In this document: one piece after another, positions 45,225 through 54,000 of the stretch
How the letters are laid out: each line of letters opens with the position of its first letter
Position numbering within the stretch: position 1 is the first letter of the stretch
Source of the DNA: CAUTNA01 sp964371145
Lineage (GTDB): Bacteria > Pseudomonadota > Alphaproteobacteria > Rs-D84
Assembly (NCBI GenBank): GCA_964371145.1
Contig: CAYJKO010000001.1
Coordinates: 62,001-126,000 of the forward strand
Reading direction: 5' to 3'
DNA: 64,000 nt
The notes under the pieces: model-generated
Told to the model about the DNA's origin: nothing
What the model saw: only the letters and a program-made list of their open reading frames with translations
Databases searched by the model: none
Made by a program: the position numbers and the translations under genes

Positions 45225-46493
45225 ATGCATGTAAATGAATTAAAGGCCAAAAGCCCAAAAGAATTATTGGAAATGGCTGAAAAAATGGGAATTGAAAATC
45301 CCTCTCAATTAAATGTTCAACAATTACGTTTCGCGGTATTGCGAATAATCGCGGCCGATAAAAAAACTGAATTAATCGGTGACGGTGTTTTAGAACGTAT
45401 GCAAGATGGTTTCGGATTCTTGCGCGCAGGGGTCAGCAATTATTTGGCGGGTCCGGACGATTTATACGTTTCACCAAATTTAATTAAAAAATATGGATTA
45501 AAAACTGGCGATTACATAGAAGGTAAAATCCAAGCCCCACAAAACGAATCCGAAAGATATTTTGCGTTGGACGGAATTGAACGTGTTAATGGTGAAAAGC
45601 CTGAAAAATTGAAACATCGTATTTCTTTTGATGATATGACACCATTGTATCCGGATGAAAAATTAAAAATGGAAGTCGAAGATGACAAAGAAAAAGGGCG
45701 CGCTTTATCTGCTCGTGTGATTGATTTAATTTCTCCGACGGGAAAAGGTCAACGTTCTTTGATTGTGGCGCCCCCACGTACAGGTAAAACGGTTATGTTG
45801 CAAAATATTGCGAATTCTGTTGCAACGAATTATCCGGATGTAAAATTAATTGTATTATTAATCGATGAACGACCAGAAGAAGTTACCGATATGAAACGCA
45901 GCGTTCGTGGCGAAGTTATTTCCAGCACATTTGATGAACCGGCCGCACGCCATATCCAGGTTGCTGAAATGGTTATAGAAAAAGCAAAAAGATTGGTGGA
46001 ATCAGGTCAAGATGTTGTAATATTGTTGGATTCTATTACACGTTTGGGACGCGCTTATAATACGGTTGTACCATCCAGTGGTAAGGTTTTAACAGGTGGT
46101 GTGGACGCGTATGCATTGCAACGCCCAAAACGTTTCTTTGGTGCGGCTCGTAATATCGAAGGCGGTGGCAGTTTGACTATTATTGCAACGGCTCTGGTCG
46201 ACACGGGATCTAAAATGGACGAAGTTATCTTTGAAGAATTCAAAGGTACAGGTAATTCCGAAATCATTTTGGATAGAAAATTATCTGATAAACGCGTATA
46301 TCCTGCAATTGATATTACAAAATCAGGAACTCGTAAAGAAGATTTATTGGTTGGTAAAGACATCTTGTCAAAAATGTATGTATTGCGCCGCATTATTAAT
46401 CCGATGGGAACATTGGATGCGATGGAATTTTTATTGGATAAATTGCGTTCTACAAAAACCAATGATGATTTCTTTTCTTCTATGAATGGATAA
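45225..46493 (+). CDS. rho: Transcription termination factor Rho
   Basis: 422 residues, full length. N-terminal SAP-like helix (LKAKSPKELLEMAEKMGIEN), cold-shock RNA-binding domain (GVLERMQDGFGFLR, DLYVSPNLIKKYGLKTGD), then the RecA-type motor: P-loop VAPPRTGKTVMLQNIA, ELIDERPEEV-like catalytic stretch LIDERPEEVTDMKRSV, Walker B VVILLDSITRLGRAYN, and the Q/R-loop FGAARNIEGGGSLTI. It is a hexameric helicase that ends untranslated transcripts. AAGGA precedes the start and a terminator follows the gene. Confidence 0.98.
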   Translation: MHVNELKAKSPKELLEMAEKMGIENPSQLNVQQLRFAVLRIIAADKKTELIGDGVLERMQDGFGFLRAGVSNYLAGPDDLYVSPNLIKKYGLKTGDYIEGKIQAPQNESERYFALDGIERVNGEKPEKLKHRISFDDMTPLYPDEKLKMEVEDDKEKGRALSARVIDLISPTGKGQRSLIVAPPRTGKTVMLQNIANSVATNYPDVKLIVLLIDERPEEVTDMKRSVRGEVISSTFDEPAARHIQVAEMVIEKAKRLVESGQDVVILLDSITRLGRAYNTVVPSSGKVLTGGVDAYALQRPKRFFGAARNIEGGGSLTIIATALVDTGSKMDEVIFEEFKGTGNSEIILDRKLSDKRVYPAIDITKSGTRKEDLLVGKDILSKMYVLRRIINPMGTLDAMEFLLDKLRSTKTNDDFFSSMNG

Positions 46494-46499
46494 AATCTT

Positions 46500-46523
46500 A
46501 AATCCCCGAATGGGGATTTTTTT
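46500..46523 (+). terminator. Intrinsic terminator of rho
   Basis: AATCCCC-GAAT-GGGGATT hairpin followed by a T-run. Confidence 0.9.
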
Positions 46524-46547
46524 TTATAACAATATGGAAATACAAAA

Positions 46548-46784
46548 ATGATGAAAATTTATATGGCTGGGTTTATCCTGGCCTTTATTTTGTCCGCATA
46601 TTTTGCGGGTCAAAAAGTAGGGCGCGAAAAATGTCGCGCAGATTTCGCTGAACGTGAAACAGGCGATGTTTTAAATGCTCAAACAAAAATTATAAATACA
46701 AAAGAGAAAATAAATGAAGAAGATTATAATAATGATATTGTGTATGTTCGTGATTGGTTGCGCAAAAAATACACCGCAAAATAA
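46548..46784 (+). CDS. Small membrane-anchored protein, i-spanin (Rz)-like
   Basis: 78 residues. One N-terminal membrane helix (about 4-22, YMAGFILAFILSAYFAG) precedes a charged, helix-prone periplasmic segment (KVGREKCRADFAERETGD, with TKIINTKEKINEEDYN). The 3' end of the frame overlaps a second small gene in the +1 frame. This topology and nesting match the Rz/Rz1 spanins of phages, where an inner-membrane protein overlaps an outer-membrane lipoprotein. The assignment rests on architecture, not sequence similarity. No holin or endolysin is adjacent; the nearest lysozyme is 13 kb away. An ATG at 46551 is an alternative start. Confidence 0.6.
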   Translation: MMKIYMAGFILAFILSAYFAGQKVGREKCRADFAERETGDVLNAQTKIINTKEKINEEDYNNDIVYVRDWLRKKYTAK

Positions 46785-46926
46785 CGTATCGAATTTATTG
46801 ATTGCACGTCAAATATGTGAACCGATTTATGGAACGGGCAAAGATTGGGATTGTATCAGCGAAAATATGGCTCGCCAAATATATCGACATAACAGAAAGT
46901 GCGAAGAAATAAGAAAAAAGAGTTGA
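46714..46926 (+). CDS. Small lipoprotein overlapping the i-spanin-like gene, o-spanin (Rz1)-like
   Basis: 70 residues starting MKKIIIMILCMFVIGCAKN, with a lipobox FVIGC at 12-16. The start lies inside the preceding gene, offset by +1 frame, and 71 bases are shared. Mature part has cysteines in RQICEPIYGTGKDWDCIS and KCEEI, while phage Rz1 is usually proline-rich, so the match is imperfect. It could instead be an entericidin-like or unrelated lipoprotein. Its stop lies directly before the promoter of the kinase-like operon. Confidence 0.6.
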   Translation: MKKIIIMILCMFVIGCAKNTPQNNVSNLLIARQICEPIYGTGKDWDCISENMARQIYRHNRKCEEIRKKS

Positions 46927-46950
46927 CAATAATATATGTTTGTGTATAAA
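46923..46950 (+). promoter_or_regulatory. Promoter of the tandem kinase-like genes, leaderless
   Basis: TTGACA (46923-46928), 16-base spacer, TATAAA (46945-46950), then eight bases to the ATG at 46959 and no ribosome site. Its -35 overlaps the last codons of the lipoprotein gene. Confidence 0.65.
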
Positions 46951-46958
46951 ATATTGTT

Positions 46959-47969
46959 ATGAGAGTTGAATCAAAATCTTTTGTAGCAGATTTAAGCGAG
47001 AGCAAAAAACCAGAATTAGAATATATTCATTCTGGTGCTCAAACATCGGCATATAAAATACAATCATTGTCTGGGGATTTTGTTTTAAAGGTTCCGAAAT
47101 ATGCACATAGCCCAAAATGGTCAATAAAAATACGTCGGGCAAAAAGATGTTCGGACAATGTTCGTAAAACTTTTAATAATGATAAATATTTTATCCCAAA
47201 AACTTTTATTTCAAATGGCGATGTTTATGAACAATTCGTCCCGGGCATTATGGCAAAAGATTTTAATTTCCGCGATATGTGTTCAAAAGAAAAAAAACTG
47301 TATGCTTTCTCTATGGCAAATTTTATTAATGATATGTCTGACATGGCGGCCATTAAAACACACGAGAACGATGAACGTTATCAAATATTACAAGGCGCAG
47401 TTGCAAATTTTATTTATTCCGATTTATTGGACGATTTTTCAGATTATATATTGCCAGAAAATAAAAATTTTTTGATAGAATTATATGATTTTTTGGCTAA
47501 TTGTCCCGAAAACAAAACAAAAATTTTAATGCACAACGATTTAAATTACGCAAATGTTTTTATTGATGAAAAAAATAAAAAAGTCGGCATAATTGATTTT
47601 GAATATATTGAATATGTTTCCCAAATACATTTAATGTATTCTGATTTTGCCCCATCTAAAACATTTTGGGATACGGTTGATTCATTGCCTCGCAAAACAA
47701 ATTCAGAATTTAAATGGGAATTTGACATGGATAAAAAACGACTGTATAGATATACAATAAATTTATCAAATTCTATGAATAAATTTTATGATAATTACCA
47801 AAATATTTATGATTCGTATAAACCCGCGCGCGACGAATTAATAAATGTGAATGAAAATTGTAAAAAATTAAAACCTATTTTTGCCAGATTAAAAATTAAA
47901 GAAAAATTAAAACAAATGCAAAATAAATCAAAACAATTATGTTTGCCGGAGAAAATTAAATGCAAATAA
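46959..47969 (+). CDS. Kinase-like (APH/choline kinase fold) protein, tandem copy 1
   Basis: 336 residues. ATP-site lysine FVLKVPK (K44), catalytic loop MHNDLNYAN (H192, D194, N199) and metal-binding GIIDFE (D213) are all present, so it could be active. Family-specific stretches are YFIPKTFISNGDVYEQF and FWDTVDSLPRKTNSEFKW, shared with the next two genes and with the copy at 7875. The fold is used by enzymes that phosphorylate aminoglycosides, choline, ethanolamine or sugars. Nothing identifies the substrate. No signal peptide, so cytosolic. The stop overlaps the next gene by ten bases, implying co-translation. Confidence 0.82.
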   Translation: MRVESKSFVADLSESKKPELEYIHSGAQTSAYKIQSLSGDFVLKVPKYAHSPKWSIKIRRAKRCSDNVRKTFNNDKYFIPKTFISNGDVYEQFVPGIMAKDFNFRDMCSKEKKLYAFSMANFINDMSDMAAIKTHENDERYQILQGAVANFIYSDLLDDFSDYILPENKNFLIELYDFLANCPENKTKILMHNDLNYANVFIDEKNKKVGIIDFEYIEYVSQIHLMYSDFAPSKTFWDTVDSLPRKTNSEFKWEFDMDKKRLYRYTINLSNSMNKFYDNYQNIYDSYKPARDELINVNENCKKLKPIFARLKIKEKLKQMQNKSKQLCLPEKIKCK

Positions 47970-48910
47970 CGGGAAATAATTTTATCATTCCAAATTATAG
48001 ACCGAAAAACGTCGAATATTGTATAAGCAGTGGTTCCGCCAGCGAGGTTTACAGATTAGATGATTCTGTCGGTGATTTTATTGAAAAAACACCAACGATT
48101 GCATATCGTGGGCAATTTGAATTTTGGATGGATACTGTAAAATATTCAAAAAAAATTACAGATAAATTGCGCGGATTAAACAATAATAAATATTTTGTGC
48201 CGAAAACTTTTATAGCGGGAAATCGTGTTTTTGAACATATGATGCACGGCGTATTATTGAAAGACTTTAAATGGGAAAATGTAACAAATGTGGATAAAAT
48301 TAAATACGCATTATCTTATGCGAATTTTATAAATGATTTTTCAGAATTAAAACCGGTTAAAAATAAAATGTTTTTTGGAAAAGAAATTCGTGGTATTTCA
48401 AAAGAAGGCATTTTTCTAGAATATTTATCTGAATTGGATTATATCTTGACCGAAGAAAATTATACATTTATAAAAGAAGCTTTTAGAATAGTGGCAAAAT
48501 TTCCTGAAAACAAACAAATCGTTTTTTGGCATAATGATTTGCATGATAAAAATATTTTTGTAAACGAAAAAAACAAAAAAATTGGTATCATAGATTTCGA
48601 AATGTCTGATTATAATTATAAAATATATGCTATGTATTCTCGCAAATCTTATGGAAAAACATTTTGGGATACAGTGGATGCGTTGCCGCGTAAAAAAAAT
48701 TCAGAATTCAAATGGGGTTTCGATTCGGATAAATGTCGTATGTATAGATTTTTAGAATCATTGTTTATAGATATGGTTGCGTGGCGTATGGGGTTGGACA
48801 AACCGCATCATTTTATTGGAAATTTTAAATATTTAGAAGATATAAACGAAAGATGCGATAAAATTCGTGCAGTTTTTAACAGGTTGAAAATGAATAAAAT
48901 CAAAGGTTAA
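47960..48910 (+). CDS. Kinase-like protein, tandem copy 2
   Basis: 316 residues. Catalytic loop WHNDLHDKN (H191, D193, N198) and GIIDFE (D212) are intact. The lysine site reads DFIEKTP (K43). Family motifs YFVPKTFIAGNRVFEH and FWDTVDALPRKKNSEFKWG are present. It begins ten bases before the end of copy 1 and ends two bases before copy 3, so the three form one transcription unit. Divergence between copies is large outside the motifs, pointing to old duplications and perhaps different substrates. Confidence 0.82.
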   Translation: MQITGNNFIIPNYRPKNVEYCISSGSASEVYRLDDSVGDFIEKTPTIAYRGQFEFWMDTVKYSKKITDKLRGLNNNKYFVPKTFIAGNRVFEHMMHGVLLKDFKWENVTNVDKIKYALSYANFINDFSELKPVKNKMFFGKEIRGISKEGIFLEYLSELDYILTEENYTFIKEAFRIVAKFPENKQIVFWHNDLHDKNIFVNEKNKKIGIIDFEMSDYNYKIYAMYSRKSYGKTFWDTVDALPRKKNSEFKWGFDSDKCRMYRFLESLFIDMVAWRMGLDKPHHFIGNFKYLEDINERCDKIRAVFNRLKMNKIKG

Positions 48911-48911
48911 A

Positions 48912-49964
48912 ATGAAAACAATTTCTTCAAAATCTTTTCAAATAATTCCACAGATTATAAACAATGGCGAAAATATTAAAATTGGTCGTTGGACGCGTAC
49001 AGAAAAAACAGATTCTGGGTCGGGGCCGATTGTAAAAAAAATTATAAAAGATATGTCAAACCATTATATGGTGGAACATTGGGTTGATCGCGTAAAATAT
49101 GCTAAATCTGTGACGGATAATTTGCGATTAAATAAAACAGATGCGTATTTTGTTCCGAAAACTTTTATATCAAACGGTAATGTATACGAACAGTTTGCGT
49201 ATGGCACACCGGTCTATGATTTGAAAAATCCATCAAATAAAATAAAAAAATCTGCGACAAACTCTTTGGCTAATTTTATCAATGATATGTCGGAAATAAA
49301 ACATACAGAACATTATGTTAAACAAGATGATGGAATTTGGCGTTATGCAGATTTGCCAGAAAGTGTGCGTATTGATTTCGGAATTGAAAAATATATAGAA
49401 ACGTACAATTTAAACCAAATCACAGATGAGACAAAAAAAATAGTTGATGAAATTAATCGTCATTTTAATTTAAACCAAGAATTAGTTTTCTGGCATGGGG
49501 ATTTGGAACACGAAAATTTCTTTGTTGATGAAAAAACAGGCTTGGTATCGATATTTGATTTTGAAATGGCGAAATTGTATTCTAAATATGATATAATGTA
49601 CGACAGGTTGGATTTTATTCATTATGACGAAGATGATGCGCATAATATGTTCAGAGCCAAGTCTTTGTTTGATATGGCAGATTCTTTGCCACGCAAAACA
49701 AACCCAGATTTTAAATGGAATTATTCAAAAGACGGTTTGGAATTATATGAATTTATTGAAGATATAAAATTTTGTCTGGATGAATGTTTCGCCGAAAGTT
49801 TTTCAAATTACGAAGAATATTATGACCGGCGAACCTTTATAGATTCTTTGAATGAAACGGCAAAACGTATGAAAGAAGTTTTCGAGAATTATAAAAAAAT
49901 CGAAGAATATAAACAGGCAAGGGTGGGGCGGATTAAGGCATTACCTGGGTTTAAAACAAAATAA
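48912..49964 (+). CDS. Kinase-like protein, tandem copy 3
   Basis: 350 residues. Catalytic loop WHGDLEHEN (H195, D197, N202), metal site SIFDFE (D216) and the motifs YFVPKTFISNGNVYEQF and DSLPRKTNPDFKW. The N-terminal lysine region (IVKKIIKDM) is less clear than in the other copies. The C-terminus is more charged and ends in a basic tail. The start follows the previous stop by one base. It is the last gene before tRNA-Pro. Confidence 0.82.
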   Translation: MKTISSKSFQIIPQIINNGENIKIGRWTRTEKTDSGSGPIVKKIIKDMSNHYMVEHWVDRVKYAKSVTDNLRLNKTDAYFVPKTFISNGNVYEQFAYGTPVYDLKNPSNKIKKSATNSLANFINDMSEIKHTEHYVKQDDGIWRYADLPESVRIDFGIEKYIETYNLNQITDETKKIVDEINRHFNLNQELVFWHGDLEHENFFVDEKTGLVSIFDFEMAKLYSKYDIMYDRLDFIHYDEDDAHNMFRAKSLFDMADSLPRKTNPDFKWNYSKDGLELYEFIEDIKFCLDECFAESFSNYEEYYDRRTFIDSLNETAKRMKEVFENYKKIEEYKQARVGRIKALPGFKTK

Positions 49965-50012
49965 AAAAAGACTTGCATATTGAAAATTAATTTGTCATAA
50001 TTGTTCGGTAAT

Positions 50013-50089
50013 CGGGGCGTAGCTCAGTCTGGTAGAGTGCTTGGTTTGGGACCAAGATGTCGCGTGTTCGAATCATGTCGCCCCGACCA
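50013..50089 (+). tRNA. tRNA-Pro (anticodon TGG)
   Basis: 77 bases with encoded CCA. Acceptor CGGGGCG pairs with CGCCCCG. Anticodon arm CTTGG-TTTGGGA-CCAAG gives TGG. The T-arm has TTCGAAT with two G-T pairs. Confidence 0.95.
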
Positions 50090-50295
50090 GATTTAATAAA
50101 AACAGCCGTTTTAGACGGCTGTTTTTATTAAATATTGTTCGCGGACGTTGATGTGTGCAGAGAACACGCGGCGTGTTCGAGACGATAGCCCGTGAAAACG
50201 AGCAAATGCGAAGTTTAAACGGTTGCGAGTCGAAAGGGGTCCAATTCCCAACGGGAATTAGGGAATATACAATCATGTCGCCCCGACCAGATTTA
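50071..50295 (+). repeat. 25-bp direct repeats: tRNA-Pro 3' end duplicated 200 bases downstream
   Basis: The last 19 bases of tRNA-Pro plus six more (50071-50095, AATCATGTCGCCCCGACCAG then ATTTA) recur without mismatch at 50271-50295. A third, weaker relative of the T-arm lies at 50171-50192 (GCGTGTTCGA then a diverged end). The DNA between is more GC-rich than its surroundings and contains an AATTCCC-AAC-GGGAATT hairpin. It has the layout of attL/attR around a tiny element or an excision scar. No convincing gene lies in this stretch. Confidence 0.8.
50098..50129 (+). terminator. Intrinsic terminator after tRNA-Pro
   Basis: AACAGCCGT-TTTAG-ACGGCTGTT hairpin and T-run, eight bases after the CCA. 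Confidence 0.85.
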
Positions 50296-50296
50296 C

Positions 50297-50328
50297 AAAA
50301 AGACCACCAAATCGGTGGTCTTTTTTTT
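50297..50328 (+). terminator. Second terminator after the duplicated tRNA end
   Basis: AAAGACCACC-AAAT-CGGTGGTCTTT type hairpin with eight T. Its sequence differs from the first terminator, so it was not part of the duplicated unit. Confidence 0.85.
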
Positions 50329-50446
50329 AATTTAATCCAGGTAATCACGATTTTGAAAATAGATAAAATTATTTTTGGTAAAGGTTGTCTTTTTTATTTA
50401 ATGTTTTTATGATATGATGACATCTGTTATAAAAAAAAGGTCTTTC

Positions 50447-51046
50447 ATGCATTTTATAGTATTTGATACAGAATTTACTTCTTGGCGCGGATGCCAAGAA
50501 AATGGTTGGAACGATTGGCAAAAAAAAGAATTGGTTCAGATCGCAGCAATAAAGGTTGATTCAAAAACATTGGATGTTGTTGATACGTTGAATCTTTACA
50601 TAAAGCCAAAATTTAACCCTGTGCTATCAGATTATTTTATAAATTTGACCAAAATTACAAACGAAATAATAAATGAAAAAGGCACAGATTTTGAATCTGC
50701 ATACAAAATGTTTTGCGAATTTTCAAAAGGATTGACTTGTTTCAGCCACGGTTGGGGTTTGGAATTTGAAAATATTGCAGATGGAAAAATTATTAATGAA
50801 AATCTGGTATTAAATAATGTGTCCGGTGACACGAATTTAAATTATAAAAATATAGCCGCATGGTTTAAAAAAATGTATGAAATAAGTAATATTGACATTC
50901 GGTCTCAGGCCTCTGGGGATATTGCCAGGTTGCTGGGAGTCGAAGATGAAATAAAGAAAACTGGTTTGGATATTCATAATGCATCATATGACGCTTATTC
51001 TATTTTAGAAGGGATTAAATTTTTTAATGCCGATGGCTTGTTATAA
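50447..51046 (+). CDS. DnaQ-like 3'-5' exonuclease (DEDDh family)
   Basis: 199 residues from the ATG at 50447 with AAGG eight bases upstream; the open frame begins at 50414. Exo I reads FIVFDTEFTSW, Exo II is in the SHGWGLEFENI region, and Exo III is HNASYDAYSILE, the DEDDh type. YFINLTKITNEII resembles the LTxIT motif of the ERI-1/KapD exonuclease group more than that of DnaQ proofreading subunits. It probably trims RNA or DNA ends. It lies directly after the tRNA-Pro repeat region, which makes horizontal arrival possible. Confidence 0.83.
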   Translation: MHFIVFDTEFTSWRGCQENGWNDWQKKELVQIAAIKVDSKTLDVVDTLNLYIKPKFNPVLSDYFINLTKITNEIINEKGTDFESAYKMFCEFSKGLTCFSHGWGLEFENIADGKIINENLVLNNVSGDTNLNYKNIAAWFKKMYEISNIDIRSQASGDIARLLGVEDEIKKTGLDIHNASYDAYSILEGIKFFNADGLL

Positions 51047-51047
51047 A

Positions 51048-51075
51048 TAAAAACCCCGATTGGGGTTTTTATTTT
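51048..51075. terminator. Bidirectional terminator between exonuclease and autotransporter
   Basis: AAAAACCCC-GATT-GGGGTTTTT hairpin between convergent genes. Confidence 0.9.
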
Positions 51076-51097
51076 GATTGCATACAATTCTGTTTTT

Positions 51098-54000
51098 TTA
51101 GAATTGATATCTGGCTTTGAATGTTCCGCCGTGGCTTGAAAAATCCGGGCGACCTTCGAAATCATAGCTGATGCCGAATGTCCATGCTTTGATTTCTGTT
51201 TCCAAACCAATTGATAATTCAATCGCGAATGGGTTTAATGCTTCGCCTGTGATTGCATAGTTCGAACCATTAAAGTTTACAACGCTGTTTGTATCATTGG
51301 ACAAGATGTCATAAGATATTCCCATACGTGCAATCGGATTCAAATTATATTTGCCGTCCATTATAAACCAATCTGTTTGGTAATCTGTTGCCAAAGTGGT
51401 TGTTAAAATGGTTGCGTTATCTGTGGATATTTCTTGGCCCAATGAATCTGTGTAATCACCATGTGATACATTCATTAATTGTAAACCAAATTCAGGTGTC
51501 CAACCGTTGCCCATATCATACCCCGCAAATGCAGTCAAATTCAGATTATTTGCGTCGAAATCCGCAGTTTTTGAAACGCCAGATGCATTTGTTTCTTCTT
51601 CAAAACTTGCAAAGCTCATGCCCAAAGCCCCACGGATATGCCACATATCTGCACTTTTATATTTTGCATATGCGTATAATGAATGTCCGGTTGCCTCTGT
51701 TTCGGATACATCATTATCAATTGAACCTGAATTATATCCGTATGCAAATCCAACTAAAACATCCGGTGTGATTTTTTTATCAAATCCGAACGCCATACCC
51801 GCATCTGTTGTTGTGAAACCATAAGATTTGTCGGTATTTCCTTTGTTGCTGAATCTGCCCAATATTGCCGCCCAAGTCGATCCATTTTCATAGAATTTTG
51901 ATGCGTCAGTTGTAAATTCAGTGTTTTGACGTTGCGCAATTTCATTCGTCATTAATCCCGCCATATTTCTGAATGATTGGGTAACTTTTTGCGAATCGTT
52001 CGGAGCAATCGCATTCAGTGCCGTAACATAACCTTTTTCGTCATGTTGTGATAATGAATTCAATTGTGATGCAACATTTTGTGCGTCACCTGTTAAACCT
52101 GTTGCATTATCCCATATTGTGCCAACCGCAATGTTGTTAGATGTGCCACCAGCGTTGTTTACGACGTCTTTGATATCTGCGTTATATGTTAACACATATG
52201 TACCATCAGTTGATCCTTTTGTAACTTCGTATCTGTTGTTTGATAACATTGAAGCGAAGTCACCAATTATTAAATCAGCATCAATCAATAATATATCACC
52301 AGTTGATGTGTGCTTTGCCAATTTGTTTTCAGCAACAGTCAACATCAACTTTGAAGTGTCGGAATCCAAGTTTAAACCGCCAATGATTTTAAGGCTGCCA
52401 CCCGAATGCATATTTGAACCTTCTGAAATATCGGTCAATTCAATCGCCAACCCACCTTCAATTTTTGTAGGAGAGTGCAGGATTACATGTCCTGTTCCAA
52501 TATCTAAAATACCCGATTGTGTTACATTAAACTGGTTTTGGCCCACAATTGCGGATTCATCAAATTTAACGTGTGTATTGATATTTGTTGTACCTGTGCC
52601 TAAAATATTTCCGATAAAAGTATCGCTGTTTATATTAAAGATACCGTTGTTTGTTAAATTAATATTTTCAAAATTACCATTTGTTGATGTAAATGTACCT
52701 TCGTTTGTAATATCTGTTGTTGTAATTGTGCCATAGTTTGTAAGTGAAGCTCCGGAAACAATTGTCAAAGAATTATCAGATACAATTTCACCATAGTTAT
52801 ATGAAACGCCGGTTAGCTCGGTGTTTGCAATACCAAATATACCATAGTTATTTAATGATCCAATGGTTGCGGCTCCATGACCTAAAAATCTGACACCTCC
52901 TGCGACATTCACGGTCCCCTGTATCAATCCAGTATTAGAATATGAATCACCTATGATATTCAATGTACCCGTTCCTTCAAAGGCATGAGTATTTTCAATC
53001 GCGCCAGTAATCGTTCCATTGTTTGTAAATGGACCATATTGAACTTTTACCAAATGCTGGGTGATGTTACCGGTATTTGTGCCGGTGATATCAAGTGTGC
53101 CAGTTCCAGTAATCGTATTTGCATTATTACCGGATGTATTGAATTTTCCATCATTTATTATGTCTGCAGTAATCGAGCCTGTATTGTTTAATGTGTATTT
53201 TTCACTTATTACGACAGCGCTTTGGGTTATTGTTCCCGCATTAGTCGCAGACGTTGTACCCGAATTACCTGAATTGATAAATAATGCACCGTTCCCATCA
53301 ATTGTTTGACCAACGCCCAAATCGAACAGGGCATAAATATTCCCGTTATTCGTTAATGTTTTGCCATCTTCGATTGATAATAGTTCTTGATATACATTGG
53401 CGGCATTCGTTGTGTTTTCAGCAATATTTAATTCACCATCGCCACCTAACGCTGTATCAAACGTTCCACCGGTCAAAGATAATTTTCCTGAATTATTTAT
53501 ATCGCTTCCGATATTCAAGTCGTCCGCATTTATTGTTAATTGACCTTTGGATAAAATTGCCAGCCCACCTTGATTTATTTCATTGGCTGTTGTTTGGCCT
53601 TCAAAAATAACAGTTCTGCCATATCCATGTATGCCGTTTGTGATATTATTTACGCCACTTAAATCAACAATTCCATTATTTACGATGTCTTGGTTATTGT
53701 TGTTAAATGCGATGTTTTCGACATATGCCAAACTGTTTTCATTAACAATCAAGGCTTTGTTAAATCCAGAGATTTCAGAGCCTGTGGTTCCTGCAATTTT
53801 CAAATCGTAACCAACGTCATTTTCATTGACGGCAATACCATTGTATTCATTGGATGAACCATATCCAGAAAGATTGGCACCATTATTTAAATTCAATGTA
53901 TAGGTTGTGTCTGTCGCATTATCACGATGCAGTGTTCCAAGGTCGCCTGGTTCCATAACTAGCATATCAGAATTTGTTGAAAAAGATGTGAAACTTGCAT

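Noticed and set aside
50073..50348. 91-codon minus-strand frame across tRNA-Pro and its copy
   Set aside because: It starts outside and reads through the tRNA, the repeat and both terminators; there is no ribosome site.
52119..52736. Several hydrophobic plus-strand frames inside the autotransporter region (for example 205 codons)
   Set aside because: Low-complexity antisense of the Asn/Thr/Gly-rich passenger; they have no promoters or ribosome sites of their own.
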